A model generated the notes under the pieces. The model was not told where the DNA came from. It saw nothing but the letters and a program-made list of their open reading frames with translations, and made no database searches. From Streptomyces scabiei 87.22 (lineage in GTDB: Bacteria > Actinomycetota > Actinomycetes > Streptomycetales > Streptomycetaceae), in contig NC_013929.1 in NCBI RefSeq assembly GCF_000091305.1, forward strand, positions 6,014,001 to 6,078,000: a stretch of 64,000 nucleotides of DNA, given 5' to 3'. Shown here in pieces: positions 6,084 to 14,466 of this stretch (positions within the stretch are counted from its first letter, which is position 1; the number at the start of each line of letters is the position of its first letter). Made by a program: the position numbers and the translations under genes.

Positions 6084-8831
6084 ATGGTGACGTTCGCTCA
6101 GGCGCAGCAGCGCGCCGAGGAGTGGATCAACGGGGATCTGCCGGCGTACCAGCACCGTGAGGTGCGGGTGCGGGAGTTCGATCTCGGGTTCGTGGTGTGG
6201 GCCGAGGACCGCGCGGACGGTCCGCGGTCCGACGGCGGCGCGCAGCGGCTGGTGATCGCCCGGGACAGCGGGGACGCCACGCTGTGGCCGTCGCTGCCGG
6301 TGGGCGAGGTGATCCGCCGGTTCGAGGAGGAGTACGGCCGGGTGGACGAGGCTCCGGCTGCCGCGCCGGCGCCGGCGGCCCGGGTGGATCTGAACCAGAC
6401 GTCGTTCCTGCTGACTCCGCCGGAGTGGCTGCAGGAGGCGGCGGACCGGATGGGGATCCCGGATCACCGTGCGGGCGCCCGGGGCGACGCGTCGGACGGT
6501 GCCGGGTCCCGTGCGGCGGCCGCGACGGTCGACGGTCCGGGCGGGTCGGGCCCGGTGAGCGCCGACGGGGCGTCCGGGGGCGGCGGTTCGCTGCCCGAGA
6601 CGCTGGCGGGGCCGGTGGGGCAGTCCGGCTCCGGCGGCCGCGGGGTGTCCGACGCTCCGGCCGACGCCACGCCGTGGCCCGCCGCCGCGTCGGCGGAGGA
6701 CGAGGTGCGGGACGCGGTGCCGCCGCCGAGGGAGACCGAGCCGCAGGACGAGGTCCCCGGGGTGCCCGAAGGGGCGACGCCGTGGGCGGGCACGGACACC
6801 AACGCCGATGCCGGGGACGACCGCTCGGTCCCGCTGCCGGAGACGGTGTTCGCGCGGCAGCTGACCGAGGTGAGCGACGAGGACGACGCTCCGCCCAACG
6901 CGCTGCCCAACGCGCTGCCGGACGCGCAGACCGCGCTGATCTCCGGCGGCAGCCGGCTTCCCCGGACGGCCGTGTCGCCGGTCCTGGGCGGCCCCGGCTC
7001 CGCGCCGGGCACGCCGGGCGCCCCGGCGCAGCAGCAGCCGTCGGGTCCGGGGACCCCGCCGCCGGGCGGGCAGTCGTACGGGTATCCGCAGGGGCCGGGT
7101 GGTCCGCAGGGTCCGGGGACCCCGCCGCCCGGTGCGCAGTCGTACGGGTATCCGCAGGGCCCCGGTGGCGCGCAGGGTCCTGGTACGCCGCCGCCGGGGC
7201 GTGCGCCGGCGCCCCACGCCGGTGACATCGCCGACGCGGCCACGAGCAAGGCGGCACCGCCGCCGCGCCGGGGCGGTGGGCCCGGTGTGCCGCCGCCCCC
7301 GGCTCCGCCCGGGGCCCCGGGTGCTCCGGGCGGTACGCCTCCGCCGCCGTCCGGGCCCGGTGCGCCGGGTACCCCGGCGGGCGGGTACGTGCCGACCCAG
7401 ATGGTCTCCGCCCTCGGCCCGAACGGGCCGGACAGCCTTCCCGGTGCTCCCGGTGCTCCCGGTGCTCCCGGGGCGCCGAATCCGCCCGGGGGCACGCCCG
7501 CCGGGGGGATGCACCACGCGGCCACCATGCTCGCCGGGCCCGCCGTGGGCGGTCCGGGCGCGCCGCTGCCGCCGGGTCCGCCCGGGGCTCCGGGCCAGCC
7601 GGGTGCGCCCGGTGTGCCTGGGGCTCCCGGTCACCCCGGAGCTCCCGGTCAGCCGGGTGGTCCCGGTGGTCCCGGGCCCGTGCACCACGCCGAGACGATG
7701 CTGGCCGGGCCCGCCGTGGGCGGTCCGGGGGCGCCCGGGATGCCGCCGCCGGGCGCGCACCCCGGGATGCCCGGTCGTCCGGGGCAGCCCGGGCCGGTGC
7801 CCGGTCCGCCGATGGGCGCCCCGCCGGCGTACGGCTATCCGCAGCCGCCCGTCGGTCAGCCCGCCGTCGGCCCCGGCTACCAGGCCGTGCTGCGGTTCCG
7901 GGCGCCGGACGGCTCCGAGCAGCAGGTGATCCGGCGTTCGGCGCCGGGGACGCCGCACCCGGAGTGGCAGATCTTTCATGAGCTGCGTGGCATGAACATC
8001 CCGCCGGAGGCGGTGCTGGAGCTGCACACGGAGCTGGAGTCGTGCGAGCTGCCGGGGGCGTACTGCGCGCGGATGATCCGTGAGCAGTGGCCGAACGCCC
8101 GCATCACCTCCATCGCGCCGTACGGCAAGGACCATGCGAGCCGCCAGCAGGGCATGGCCCAGCTCATCGCCCACCAGGGCGAGTTGCACCAGGTCGCGGA
8201 CGGACCGGCCCGGCACGCGCCGGTGCGGGCGCCCCTGCATCCGGTGCAGCCGGCGCCGCCGGTCCCGCCGGAGGCGATCGGGCAGGAGCTGGCGGCGGCG
8301 TTCGGGCCGGGGGTGTTCCGGTTCGACCAGCAGGCGGTGTCGCGGCAGGGCGTTCCGCCCATCGTGGCGCACACGCTGGTCGTGGCCGGACTGCCGGTCG
8401 ACATGGGCCCGTTCTTCTGGGCGCAGGCCCAGCCGGGCCGTCCGGTGCCGACGCTGGCGGAGCTGGCGCAGGAGCGGGGGGTGCAGCCGGCGGCCGACGC
8501 GGGCTCGTACCTGGTGATGGGCAGCGACTTCGGCAAGGCGCTGTGCGTGCAGTACGGCACGGCGAACATCGTGGCCGTGCCGGTCGAGGCGGGGCCGGGC
8601 GGTGCGCCCGTCCCGCCGCAGTTCGTGAACACCGGTCTGCCGGAGTTCGCGCGCTGCCTGGCGCTGCTCGGCCGTATGTGGCGGCTGCGGTTCGGGCTCA
8701 ACCAGGAGCAGGCGGGCCGCTGGACCGTCGACTTCCAGGCGCAGCTCGCCGCGCTCGACCCGGCGGCGCTCGCCTCGCCGGAGAGCTGGTGGTCGGTGCT
8801 GCTGGAGCAGATGTGGGACGGGTTGCTGTGA
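6084..8831 (+). CDS. 915-aa multidomain protein: YrhB domain, collagen-like linker, deaminase-like domain, SUKH-4 domain
   Basis: Residues 1-85 resemble the YrhB/Imm35 immunity family. About 90-595 is low-complexity Gly/Pro/Ala, with three copies of a GPGTPPPG(G/A)QSYGYPQ unit and runs of Gly-X-Y (GAPGAPGAPGAP). It also has a recurring motif: TQMVSALGP near 437, HHAATMLAGP near 477 and HHAETMLAGP near 534. Residues 600-700 look like a nucleic-acid deaminase domain, with His632-Glu633 and Cys654-x6-Cys661 as likely zinc/catalytic residues. Residues 735-912 look like SUKH-4. GGGGGAG overlapping the upstream stop codon serves as ribosome-binding site. The gene is coupled to the WHH-SUKH gene and followed by a strong terminator. 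Domain calls are by eye; the deaminase call is the least certain. Confidence 0.7.
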   Translation: MVTFAQAQQRAEEWINGDLPAYQHREVRVREFDLGFVVWAEDRADGPRSDGGAQRLVIARDSGDATLWPSLPVGEVIRRFEEEYGRVDEAPAAAPAPAARVDLNQTSFLLTPPEWLQEAADRMGIPDHRAGARGDASDGAGSRAAAATVDGPGGSGPVSADGASGGGGSLPETLAGPVGQSGSGGRGVSDAPADATPWPAAASAEDEVRDAVPPPRETEPQDEVPGVPEGATPWAGTDTNADAGDDRSVPLPETVFARQLTEVSDEDDAPPNALPNALPDAQTALISGGSRLPRTAVSPVLGGPGSAPGTPGAPAQQQPSGPGTPPPGGQSYGYPQGPGGPQGPGTPPPGAQSYGYPQGPGGAQGPGTPPPGRAPAPHAGDIADAATSKAAPPPRRGGGPGVPPPPAPPGAPGAPGGTPPPPSGPGAPGTPAGGYVPTQMVSALGPNGPDSLPGAPGAPGAPGAPNPPGGTPAGGMHHAATMLAGPAVGGPGAPLPPGPPGAPGQPGAPGVPGAPGHPGAPGQPGGPGGPGPVHHAETMLAGPAVGGPGAPGMPPPGAHPGMPGRPGQPGPVPGPPMGAPPAYGYPQPPVGQPAVGPGYQAVLRFRAPDGSEQQVIRRSAPGTPHPEWQIFHELRGMNIPPEAVLELHTELESCELPGAYCARMIREQWPNARITSIAPYGKDHASRQQGMAQLIAHQGELHQVADGPARHAPVRAPLHPVQPAPPVPPEAIGQELAAAFGPGVFRFDQQAVSRQGVPPIVAHTLVVAGLPVDMGPFFWAQAQPGRPVPTLAELAQERGVQPAADAGSYLVMGSDFGKALCVQYGTANIVAVPVEAGPGGAPVPPQFVNTGLPEFARCLALLGRMWRLRFGLNQEQAGRWTVDFQAQLAALDPAALASPESWWSVLLEQMWDGLL

Positions 8832-8873
8832 TCCGTCGCGGCTGACACCGCCGCGCCACGCGCAGGTGTGCCG

Positions 8874-8912
8874 AGGGCCCGGCCCGGTCCCGTACGACCG
8901 GGCCGGGCCCTT
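8874..8912 (+). terminator. hairpin terminator after the SUKH operon
   Basis: GGGCCCGGCCCGGTC at 8875-8889 pairs perfectly with 8896-8910 across a 6-base loop, 43 bases after the stop codon. Confidence 0.8.
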
Positions 8913-9033
8913 CGCGTGCGCCGGCCGCCCCTGCCCGGGCCCCCGCTCCCGCCCGGCGTGTGCGGGTCCTCCCGTGACCCCCGCACGGAGTGTCGCGTTA
9001 TGAACCTTTCTGTCCGATACATCAAGATGTGCG

Positions 9034-9049
9034 CGAAATCATCATTTCG
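9034..9049 (+). promoter_or_regulatory. AT-rich hairpin in the leader of the coiled-coil gene
   Basis: CGAAAT-CATC-ATTTCG is a perfect 6-bp stem with a tetraloop, 26 bases before the ATG at 9076. It stands out because the flanks are GC-rich. Confidence 0.4.
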
Positions 9050-9075
9050 TGTGCGTCCGGCGGAGAGGGCCCAGC

Positions 9076-9951
9076 ATGAGCAGCGCACCGACGGCACCCC
9101 ATGACTTCGAGTTCGACGTCGTGCGGCGCGGCTACCGCACCGACCAGGTCGACGCCCGCACGGCGGCCCTGTCACGGGACCGGGACGCCGCGTGGGAGCG
9201 GGCCGCCCGGCTGACCGTGCTGGCCCGGGAGATGGGCATCGAACTCGACCGGCTGCACGAGACGGTCGCCGGACTGACCCCGCAGACCTACGAGGCGCTC
9301 GGCGAGGGTGCCCGTCAGCTGTTCTCCCTCGGTGTCGAGGAGGCCGCGGCCGTACGCGAACGCGGCCGGGAGGGCGCCCGGCGGATCGTCGCCGAGACGG
9401 AGGAGGCCGGGCTGCGGCTGCGGGAGGCGGCGCAGGCATACGCCGACGGGGTGCGGGGCGAGGCCGAGGAACGGGCCCGGCAGGTCGTGCTGGCCGCCCG
9501 GGCCGAGGCCGACGAACTGCGCATCGAGGCCCGGCGCGGGGTGAAGGAGGGCCGGGGCGAGGCGCTGGCCGCGCTGCGGGAGGTGCGGGAGCGGACCGAG
9601 GGGATGCTCACCGAGCTGGCCAAGGAGTACGACGAGCGGGTGGCCGGCATCGAGCGGGAGGCGGCCGAACGGGAGGCCGCGTTCGACGCCGGGCTGGCCG
9701 AACGGGTGGCTCGGGCGGAGGCCGCCCTCGCCGAGGCGGAACGGGAGTTCGAGGCGGCGGAGGCCGATGCCGTACGGATGCAGGACGACGCGGAGGAGCG
9801 GGCCGCCGAGGCGCTGGCGGAGGCGCGGCGGCGGGAGGAGTGGGTGGTGCGGGAGACGGAGCGGGTGTTGCGGGAACACGGGGAGAGGTGGGACGAGGTG
9901 CGGGCGCAGATGGACTGCATCCGGGACAGTCTGTCGGCGCTGACGGACTAG
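9076..9951 (+). CDS. DivIVA-like coiled-coil protein
   Basis: 291 residues. The N-terminus FEFDVVRRGYRTDQVD (10-25) resembles the membrane-binding start of DivIVA-family proteins. Nearly all of 25-280 is a Glu/Ala/Arg-rich heptad coiled coil. Streptomyces homologues are often mislabelled cellulose-binding proteins and are related to the polarisome/cytoskeletal coiled coils DivIVA, Scy and FilP. The likely role is structural, at the hyphal pole or in the cytoplasm; this is inference. GGAGAGG lies 7 bases before the ATG. The gene is separated from the SUKH operon by a terminator and has its own leader. Confidence 0.75.
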   Translation: MSSAPTAPHDFEFDVVRRGYRTDQVDARTAALSRDRDAAWERAARLTVLAREMGIELDRLHETVAGLTPQTYEALGEGARQLFSLGVEEAAAVRERGREGARRIVAETEEAGLRLREAAQAYADGVRGEAEERARQVVLAARAEADELRIEARRGVKEGRGEALAALREVRERTEGMLTELAKEYDERVAGIEREAAEREAAFDAGLAERVARAEAALAEAEREFEAAEADAVRMQDDAEERAAEALAEARRREEWVVRETERVLREHGERWDEVRAQMDCIRDSLSALTD

Positions 9952-9992
9952 GGGGCGGCCTTCTAGGGGTGCGTGGTCGGGTGCGGGTGCGT

Positions 9993-10106
9993 GGGGGCTG
10001 GCCGCGCAGTTCCCCGCGCCCCTGAAAGCCCAGGCCCTGCGGGCCTGAAAAGCATGGGGCGCAGCCCCTGCTTTTCAGGGGCGCGGGGAACTGCGCGAGA
10101 AGCCCC
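9993..10106. repeat. dispersed palindromic element, copy A
   Basis: The left arm (9994-10027) contains GCGCAGTTCCCCGCGCCCCT and is answered by its complement in the right arm (10073-10106). The core holds two smaller hairpins, AGGCCCTGCGGGCCT and GGGGCGCAGCCCC. Related copies lie at 19436, 41389 and 51482. All are intergenic. Confidence 0.85.
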
Positions 10107-10115
10107 ACCGGACCT

Positions 10116-10221
10116 GCACCCGCCCACGCTCCGAACCCCCCGCCCCCTCAGGCGCCCCCGTCCCACCCACCCGCACCCGCCCACGAACCGAACCCCCCGC
10201 CTCCTCAGGCGCCCCCGTCCC
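10116..10221. repeat. 49-bp direct repeat spanning the symporter stop codon
   Basis: 10116-10164 and 10173-10221 match at 46 of 49 positions with a period of 57 bases. The second copy includes the stop codon and last few codons of the minus-strand symporter gene, so the 3' end of the gene has been duplicated downstream. Confidence 0.85.
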
Positions 10222-11863
10222 GCCGAGCCGCCCCCGCCAGGATCCACCCCTCCACCGCCTCGTACTGCCGCCGCTGCTCCCCGGCCCGCTCCCCGCCGGA
10301 GGCCACCGTGCCGAGCCAGCCCGCGAGGAAGCCCAGCGGGATCGAGACGAGGCCGGTCGTGGTGAACGGGAACCAGTTGAAGTCGGCGCGTGGGAACGCC
10401 GAATAGGGGGAGCCGGAGACGAGGTTGGTGCCGGTCATGAGGACGAGGACCGAGAGGCTGCCGCCGACGAGGGTCCACATCAGCCCCGTACGGGTGTACC
10501 GGCGCCAGAAGAGCCCGTAGACCAGCGCGGGCGCGATCGCGGAGGCGCCGAGGCAGAAGGAGAGGGTGACCAGCGGCTGGAGGTTGCGGTGCTGGACCAG
10601 TGTGGCGAGGAGGATCGCCGTGACGCCGACCGCGCCCGCCGAGAGCCGGGCGACGGTCATCTCGCGGCGCGGGGTGAGGGGGCGGGGGGCGCAGGCCGCG
10701 AAGACGTCGTGGGCGAGGGAGTTGGCACAGGCGAGGATCATTCCGGCCACGGACGCGAGGAGGGTCAGGAAGACCGCCGTGGTGACCGTGGTGAAGAGCA
10801 GGGTCTCCGCCGTGGACACCTCCGTGCCGAACGCCGCCATGGAGCCCAGCAGATAGGCCGTGTTGCCCTGCGGGTCGGCCCCCGCGATCGCCTCGCGGCC
10901 GATCAGGGCCGTCGCCCCGAAGCCGATCACCGAGATGATCAGGACGAAGAGGGCGACGGAGGGGACCGCCCAGGAGAGCGAGCGGCGGACCTGGCGGGCG
11001 CTGTTCGCCGTGTACATGCGCATGGTGACGTGGGGCAGGCAGGCACCGCCGAGGACGACCGTCAACTGGGCGCTGATCATGTCGAGTTCGGGGTGTGGGC
11101 CGCCGGAGAACTGCAGCCCGGAGCGGAGGTAGCCGGTGCCGATGCCGCTCCGCTCGGCCGCCGTGCCGAGCAGCAGACCGGGGTCCCAGCCGAACTTGTC
11201 CAGGATCAGTACGGAGATCAGCGCGCCCGAGCCGAGCAGCATCACGATCTTGATGATCTGGATGAGGGCGGTGCCCTTCATGCCGCCGATCGCCGCGTAG
11301 CCGATCATCAGCGCGCCGACGACCACCACGACACCGGTCTTCAGGCTGTCGCTGGAGAAGCCGAGGACGAACGCCAGCAGGTCGCCGGTGCCCGCGAGCT
11401 GGACCAGCATCATCGGCATCAGGGCGGCGATGGTCACGACGCAGGCGACGATCCGTACGGACCGGCCGGGCATCCGGCGGGCCAGCGCGTCGCCCATCGT
11501 GAACCGGCCCGCGTTGCGCAGGGGTTCGGCGAGCAGGAACATCAGCAGCATCAGGGACAGGGCCGTGCTGAGGGCGAGGACGACACCGTCGTAGCCGAAG
11601 AGGGCGATCACTCCGCCGGTGCCCAGCACCGTCGCCGCCGAGATGTAGTCGCCCGCTATGGCGAGGCCGTTGCGCAGCGGGGAGAGGGAGCTGTAGCCGG
11701 TGTAGAACTCGTCGAGGTCGTCCCGGTCCGGGCCCGTCATCACGCAGAGCAGCAGGGTGATCGTGGCGACCGCCGTGAACCCGACGAGCGACATGGCCCG
11801 GGCCGACCCGCTGAACTCGGCGAGGCCGCCCGCGGCGGCGGTCAGGGGGGTGAGCGTGGTCAT
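10205..11863 (-). CDS. solute:sodium symporter family transporter (ActP-like cation/acetate symporter)
   Basis: 552 residues with about 13 membrane helices, the SSS family architecture. GDYISAATVLGTGG near residue 70 is the conserved second-helix region of ActP-type carriers, and DEFYTGYSSLSPLRNGLAIAG precedes it. The preceding gene encodes a DUF485 protein and overlaps it by 4 bases (ATGA), the yjcH-actP arrangement of acetate permeases, so uptake of acetate or another short monocarboxylate driven by sodium or protons is likely. Substrate cannot be read from the sequence. The last codons and stop lie in a 49-bp direct repeat. Confidence 0.88.
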   Translation of the reverse strand: MTTLTPLTAAAGGLAEFSGSARAMSLVGFTAVATITLLLCVMTGPDRDDLDEFYTGYSSLSPLRNGLAIAGDYISAATVLGTGGVIALFGYDGVVLALSTALSLMLLMFLLAEPLRNAGRFTMGDALARRMPGRSVRIVACVVTIAALMPMMLVQLAGTGDLLAFVLGFSSDSLKTGVVVVVGALMIGYAAIGGMKGTALIQIIKIVMLLGSGALISVLILDKFGWDPGLLLGTAAERSGIGTGYLRSGLQFSGGPHPELDMISAQLTVVLGGACLPHVTMRMYTANSARQVRRSLSWAVPSVALFVLIISVIGFGATALIGREAIAGADPQGNTAYLLGSMAAFGTEVSTAETLLFTTVTTAVFLTLLASVAGMILACANSLAHDVFAACAPRPLTPRREMTVARLSAGAVGVTAILLATLVQHRNLQPLVTLSFCLGASAIAPALVYGLFWRRYTRTGLMWTLVGGSLSVLVLMTGTNLVSGSPYSAFPRADFNWFPFTTTGLVSIPLGFLAGWLGTVASGGERAGEQRRQYEAVEGWILAGAARRDGGA

Positions 11864-12327
11864 CGGGCGGCCCCCCGCCGCGCGTCCGCCGCCGCCAGTT
11901 CGCGGATGCGGTCGGCCAGCGGGTCGACCCGGTGGCGCGCGGTGTGCTCGTACAGCCAGATGGCCAGACAGGTCACCGGGACCTGGAGCAGGCCGAGCAG
12001 CAGGCCCGTGGAGAGTCCGCCGCTGACCTCGCTCGTCATGAACGACGGGGCGAACGCGGACAGGACGAGGAAGAGCACGAAGTAGCCCAGCGCGGCCAGC
12101 GTCGCCACCCGCCGCTGCCAGCGGTACGCGCTGCGCAGCACCCGCAGGTCGCTGTGGTGACCGAGGGGCGGGTGCGTGCGGGCGGACCGGGGGGCCGGGG
12201 CCGCGGCCGGCTCCTGGGGGTCCCAGGGGTAGGTCCGGTACGAGGGGGACGAGGTGTGCGGAGGGTGCGGCGAGTGCGGCGGTCGGTACGGCGGCTGGTG
12301 CGGGGGTGACGAGAAGGCATCGGTCAT
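11860..12327 (-). CDS. DUF485 membrane protein, partner of the symporter
   Basis: 155 residues. A Pro/His/Tyr-rich N-terminal 45 residues is followed by the DUF485 block (LRSAYRWQRRVATLAALGYF) and two membrane helices. The N-terminal extension is longer than in E. coli YjcH. DUF485 proteins accompany ActP-type symporters. AAGGAG lies 6-7 bases upstream of ATG 12327. A TAGCGT -10 box at 12396-12391 on the minus strand would give a leader of about 60 bases. It is the first gene of a two-gene operon, with its stop overlapping the symporter start. Confidence 0.85.
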   Translation of the reverse strand: MTDAFSSPPHQPPYRPPHSPHPPHTSSPSYRTYPWDPQEPAAAPAPRSARTHPPLGHHSDLRVLRSAYRWQRRVATLAALGYFVLFLVLSAFAPSFMTSEVSGGLSTGLLLGLLQVPVTCLAIWLYEHTARHRVDPLADRIRELAAADARRGAAR

Positions 12328-12497
12328 CCCTTGGTCTCCTTGCGCGGCTCGGGTCCTTCGTGGACCGCGGGGAGCGGGGGGCGGGCGTGAACGCTACTCG
12401 GGGGTGCGGCGGTGTGCGAGCTTTTCGACAAACTGATCGGTCGGTATGCGCTTACTGGACGTATCTCACGCTGACCTGGGGTGTTACCCGGATTAAC

Positions 12498-14045
12498 TCA
12501 GATTTTTGAACGAGGGTCAGGACTGTCGGCGGCGAGGACCGGGAACCTGCGCGGTGCCGTCAGCAGCACCAGGAACGCCACCGCCGCCGCGCACGCCGCG
12601 CCCAGGTAGACGGCGTGGACCGCGTCCGCGAGCGCGCGGCGGACCGGCTCGGCGGCCGTGCCCGCGCCCAGGGACCGGGTCACGCTGTCCAGGTCTCCGG
12701 CGCCGCCGAGCCGGGAGGCCAGCACCCCGTTCGCGACCGCGCCGAAGGCCGCGGCTCCCAGGGTCTGCCCGGTCTGGCGGCAGAAGAGGATCGACGCGGT
12801 GGCCGTGCCGCGCTCCTCCCACGCCACCGTCGACTGGACGCCGATGATCAGGGGGAGCTGGAAGAGGCCCAGTGCGGCGCCCAGCAGGAGCATCAGCAGC
12901 ACCGGCTGCCACGCCTCGCCCGGGTAGGGCAGCAACGGGAAGGCGAACAGGAGCGCCGCGGCCGCGGCGATCCCGAGCAGTGCCGTGTCGCGGAAGCCGA
13001 TACGGCGGTAGACGTGCTGGCTGAGGGCCGCCGACACCGGCCAGCTCAGCGTCCAGACGGAGACCACGAACCCGGCGGCCACCGGCGCCAGTCCCAGCAC
13101 CGACTGGGCGTAGGTCGCGAGGAACACCGTCGGCGCGACCATCAGCAGACCCAGCGCGCCGAGCGCCAGGTTCACCGACGCGATCGTGCGCCGGTGCCAC
13201 ACCCAGCCGGGGATGATCGGTTCGGCAGCCCGGCGCTCGATCAGCACCAGCAGGGCGATCAGGGCGGCCCCCGTGCCGAGCAGGGTGAGCGAGGGCGGCG
13301 AGAGCCAGGCCCAGGCCACCCCGCCCTGCACCAGGGCCAGCAGCAGCGCCCCGCCGCCGGCGAAGACGGTCAGGGCGCCCGCCCAGTCCACCCGGGGGCG
13401 GCCCGTCGACTCCCGCCGCGGCTCGTGGAGATGACGGACGAGCAGCCACAACGCCGCCGCGCCGAGCGGGAGGTTGACCAGGAAGATCCACCGCCAGTCC
13501 GCGTACGCCGCCAGGACGCCGCCCACCCCGGGGCCCGCCACCGCCGACACCGCCCACACCGTGGACAGCCTGGCCTGGATCCTGGGCCGCTCCTCCAGGG
13601 GGTAGAGGTCGGCCGCCAGGGTCTGGACCGTGCCCTGCAGTGCCCCGCCGCCCAGGCCCTGGACGACACGGAAGGCGATCAGGGAGCCCATGTTCCAGGC
13701 CAGCGCGCACAGCAGGGAGCCCAGCAGGAACAGGACCGCGCCCACGACCAGCACCGGTTTGCGGCCGAAGGTGTCGGAGAGCTTGCCGTAGACGGGCAGG
13801 GTGACGGTGACGGCGAGCAGATAGCCGGAGAACAGCCAGGAGAACACGGAGAAGCCGCCGAGGTCGGCGACGATCTGCGGTACGGCGGTCGACACGATCG
13901 TGGAGTCCAGTGCCGCCAGGCCCATGGCCAGCATCAGGGCGGCGGTGACGGCTCCTCGCCGGTCGGGTCCGGTGCGCTGTGCCGAGTCGCGCAGGACGGG
14001 GCGTATGTCGTCCACCGGATTGCCGCCCACGGAATCGTCGTCCAC
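12498..14045 (-). CDS. MFS transporter, DHA2 (14-helix) drug-resistance type
   Basis: 515 residues with 14 predicted helices. Visible motifs are LDSTIVSTAVPQI in helix 1, motif A GKLSDTFGRKP between helices 2 and 3, and antiporter motif C around GPGVGGVLAAY with WRWIFLVNLPLG after it. Such proteins export small toxic compounds by proton antiport. The GTG at 14045 was chosen because GGGAAGG lies 6 bases before it; upstream in-frame codons have no site and encode sequence unlike the family. An ACCCCTAGGGGT palindrome lies about 135 bases upstream. No regulator gene is adjacent. Confidence 0.9.
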   Translation of the reverse strand: MDDDSVGGNPVDDIRPVLRDSAQRTGPDRRGAVTAALMLAMGLAALDSTIVSTAVPQIVADLGGFSVFSWLFSGYLLAVTVTLPVYGKLSDTFGRKPVLVVGAVLFLLGSLLCALAWNMGSLIAFRVVQGLGGGALQGTVQTLAADLYPLEERPRIQARLSTVWAVSAVAGPGVGGVLAAYADWRWIFLVNLPLGAAALWLLVRHLHEPRRESTGRPRVDWAGALTVFAGGGALLLALVQGGVAWAWLSPPSLTLLGTGAALIALLVLIERRAAEPIIPGWVWHRRTIASVNLALGALGLLMVAPTVFLATYAQSVLGLAPVAAGFVVSVWTLSWPVSAALSQHVYRRIGFRDTALLGIAAAAALLFAFPLLPYPGEAWQPVLLMLLLGAALGLFQLPLIIGVQSTVAWEERGTATASILFCRQTGQTLGAAAFGAVANGVLASRLGGAGDLDSVTRSLGAGTAAEPVRRALADAVHAVYLGAACAAAVAFLVLLTAPRRFPVLAADSPDPRSKI

Positions 14046-14466
14046 CGGATGCCTTCCCCTTGCACCTATCTGCCGTCGACCACCATGCCATTGACCCTCA
14101 CGCCACGGCAGGGTGCAGCCTGGTCGCAGCGCGGGAAGGGGGGCCGACCCCGAGACCGTCTCCTCCCACCGGGCGACAACCCCTAGGGGTACCTCCGCAC
14201 TACGGCTGGGGACGGGTTCGTACCGACGGAGGAGGAGACCGGGCACCTGCCGTCCTTAACCTGGCTTTACGCCGCTGGGGGGCGGTGTACCGGACCGGTG
14301 GGGGTGGGGTTTTCCCCAGCAGAAGACTGCGCTGGGCACCAGCGCGCCGGGCCCCTTCCGGAGGCCAGACTCAGCAGCACAGCACCGCGTACGGCCCGGC
14401 ACCACGCTCGTACGGCTCGTCCACTGAGCAACGGAACCATCCGCTGCCCGACTTAGGAGACATACC
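14046..14466. other. divergent intergenic region between the MFS and ABC transporter genes
   Basis: This 421-base region carries a perfect 12-bp palindrome ACCCCTAGGGGT (14179-14190). Next comes CCTCCG (14193-14198), answered by CGGAGG (14226-14231). A GGGG-TTTT-CCCC mini-hairpin lies near 14310. These are candidate operators for one or both transporters. No convincing coding sequence was seen. Confidence 0.5.

Noticed and set aside
7440..7680. The repetitive Gly-Pro region as a non-coding repeat or CRISPR-like array
   Set aside because: It keeps frame through the whole 915-codon gene and encodes regular Gly-X-Y triplets.
12498..14246. A longer start for the DHA2 transporter at 14246
   Set aside because: The extra 67 residues have no similarity to the family and no ribosome-binding site. 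GTG 14045 has GGGAAGG correctly placed.
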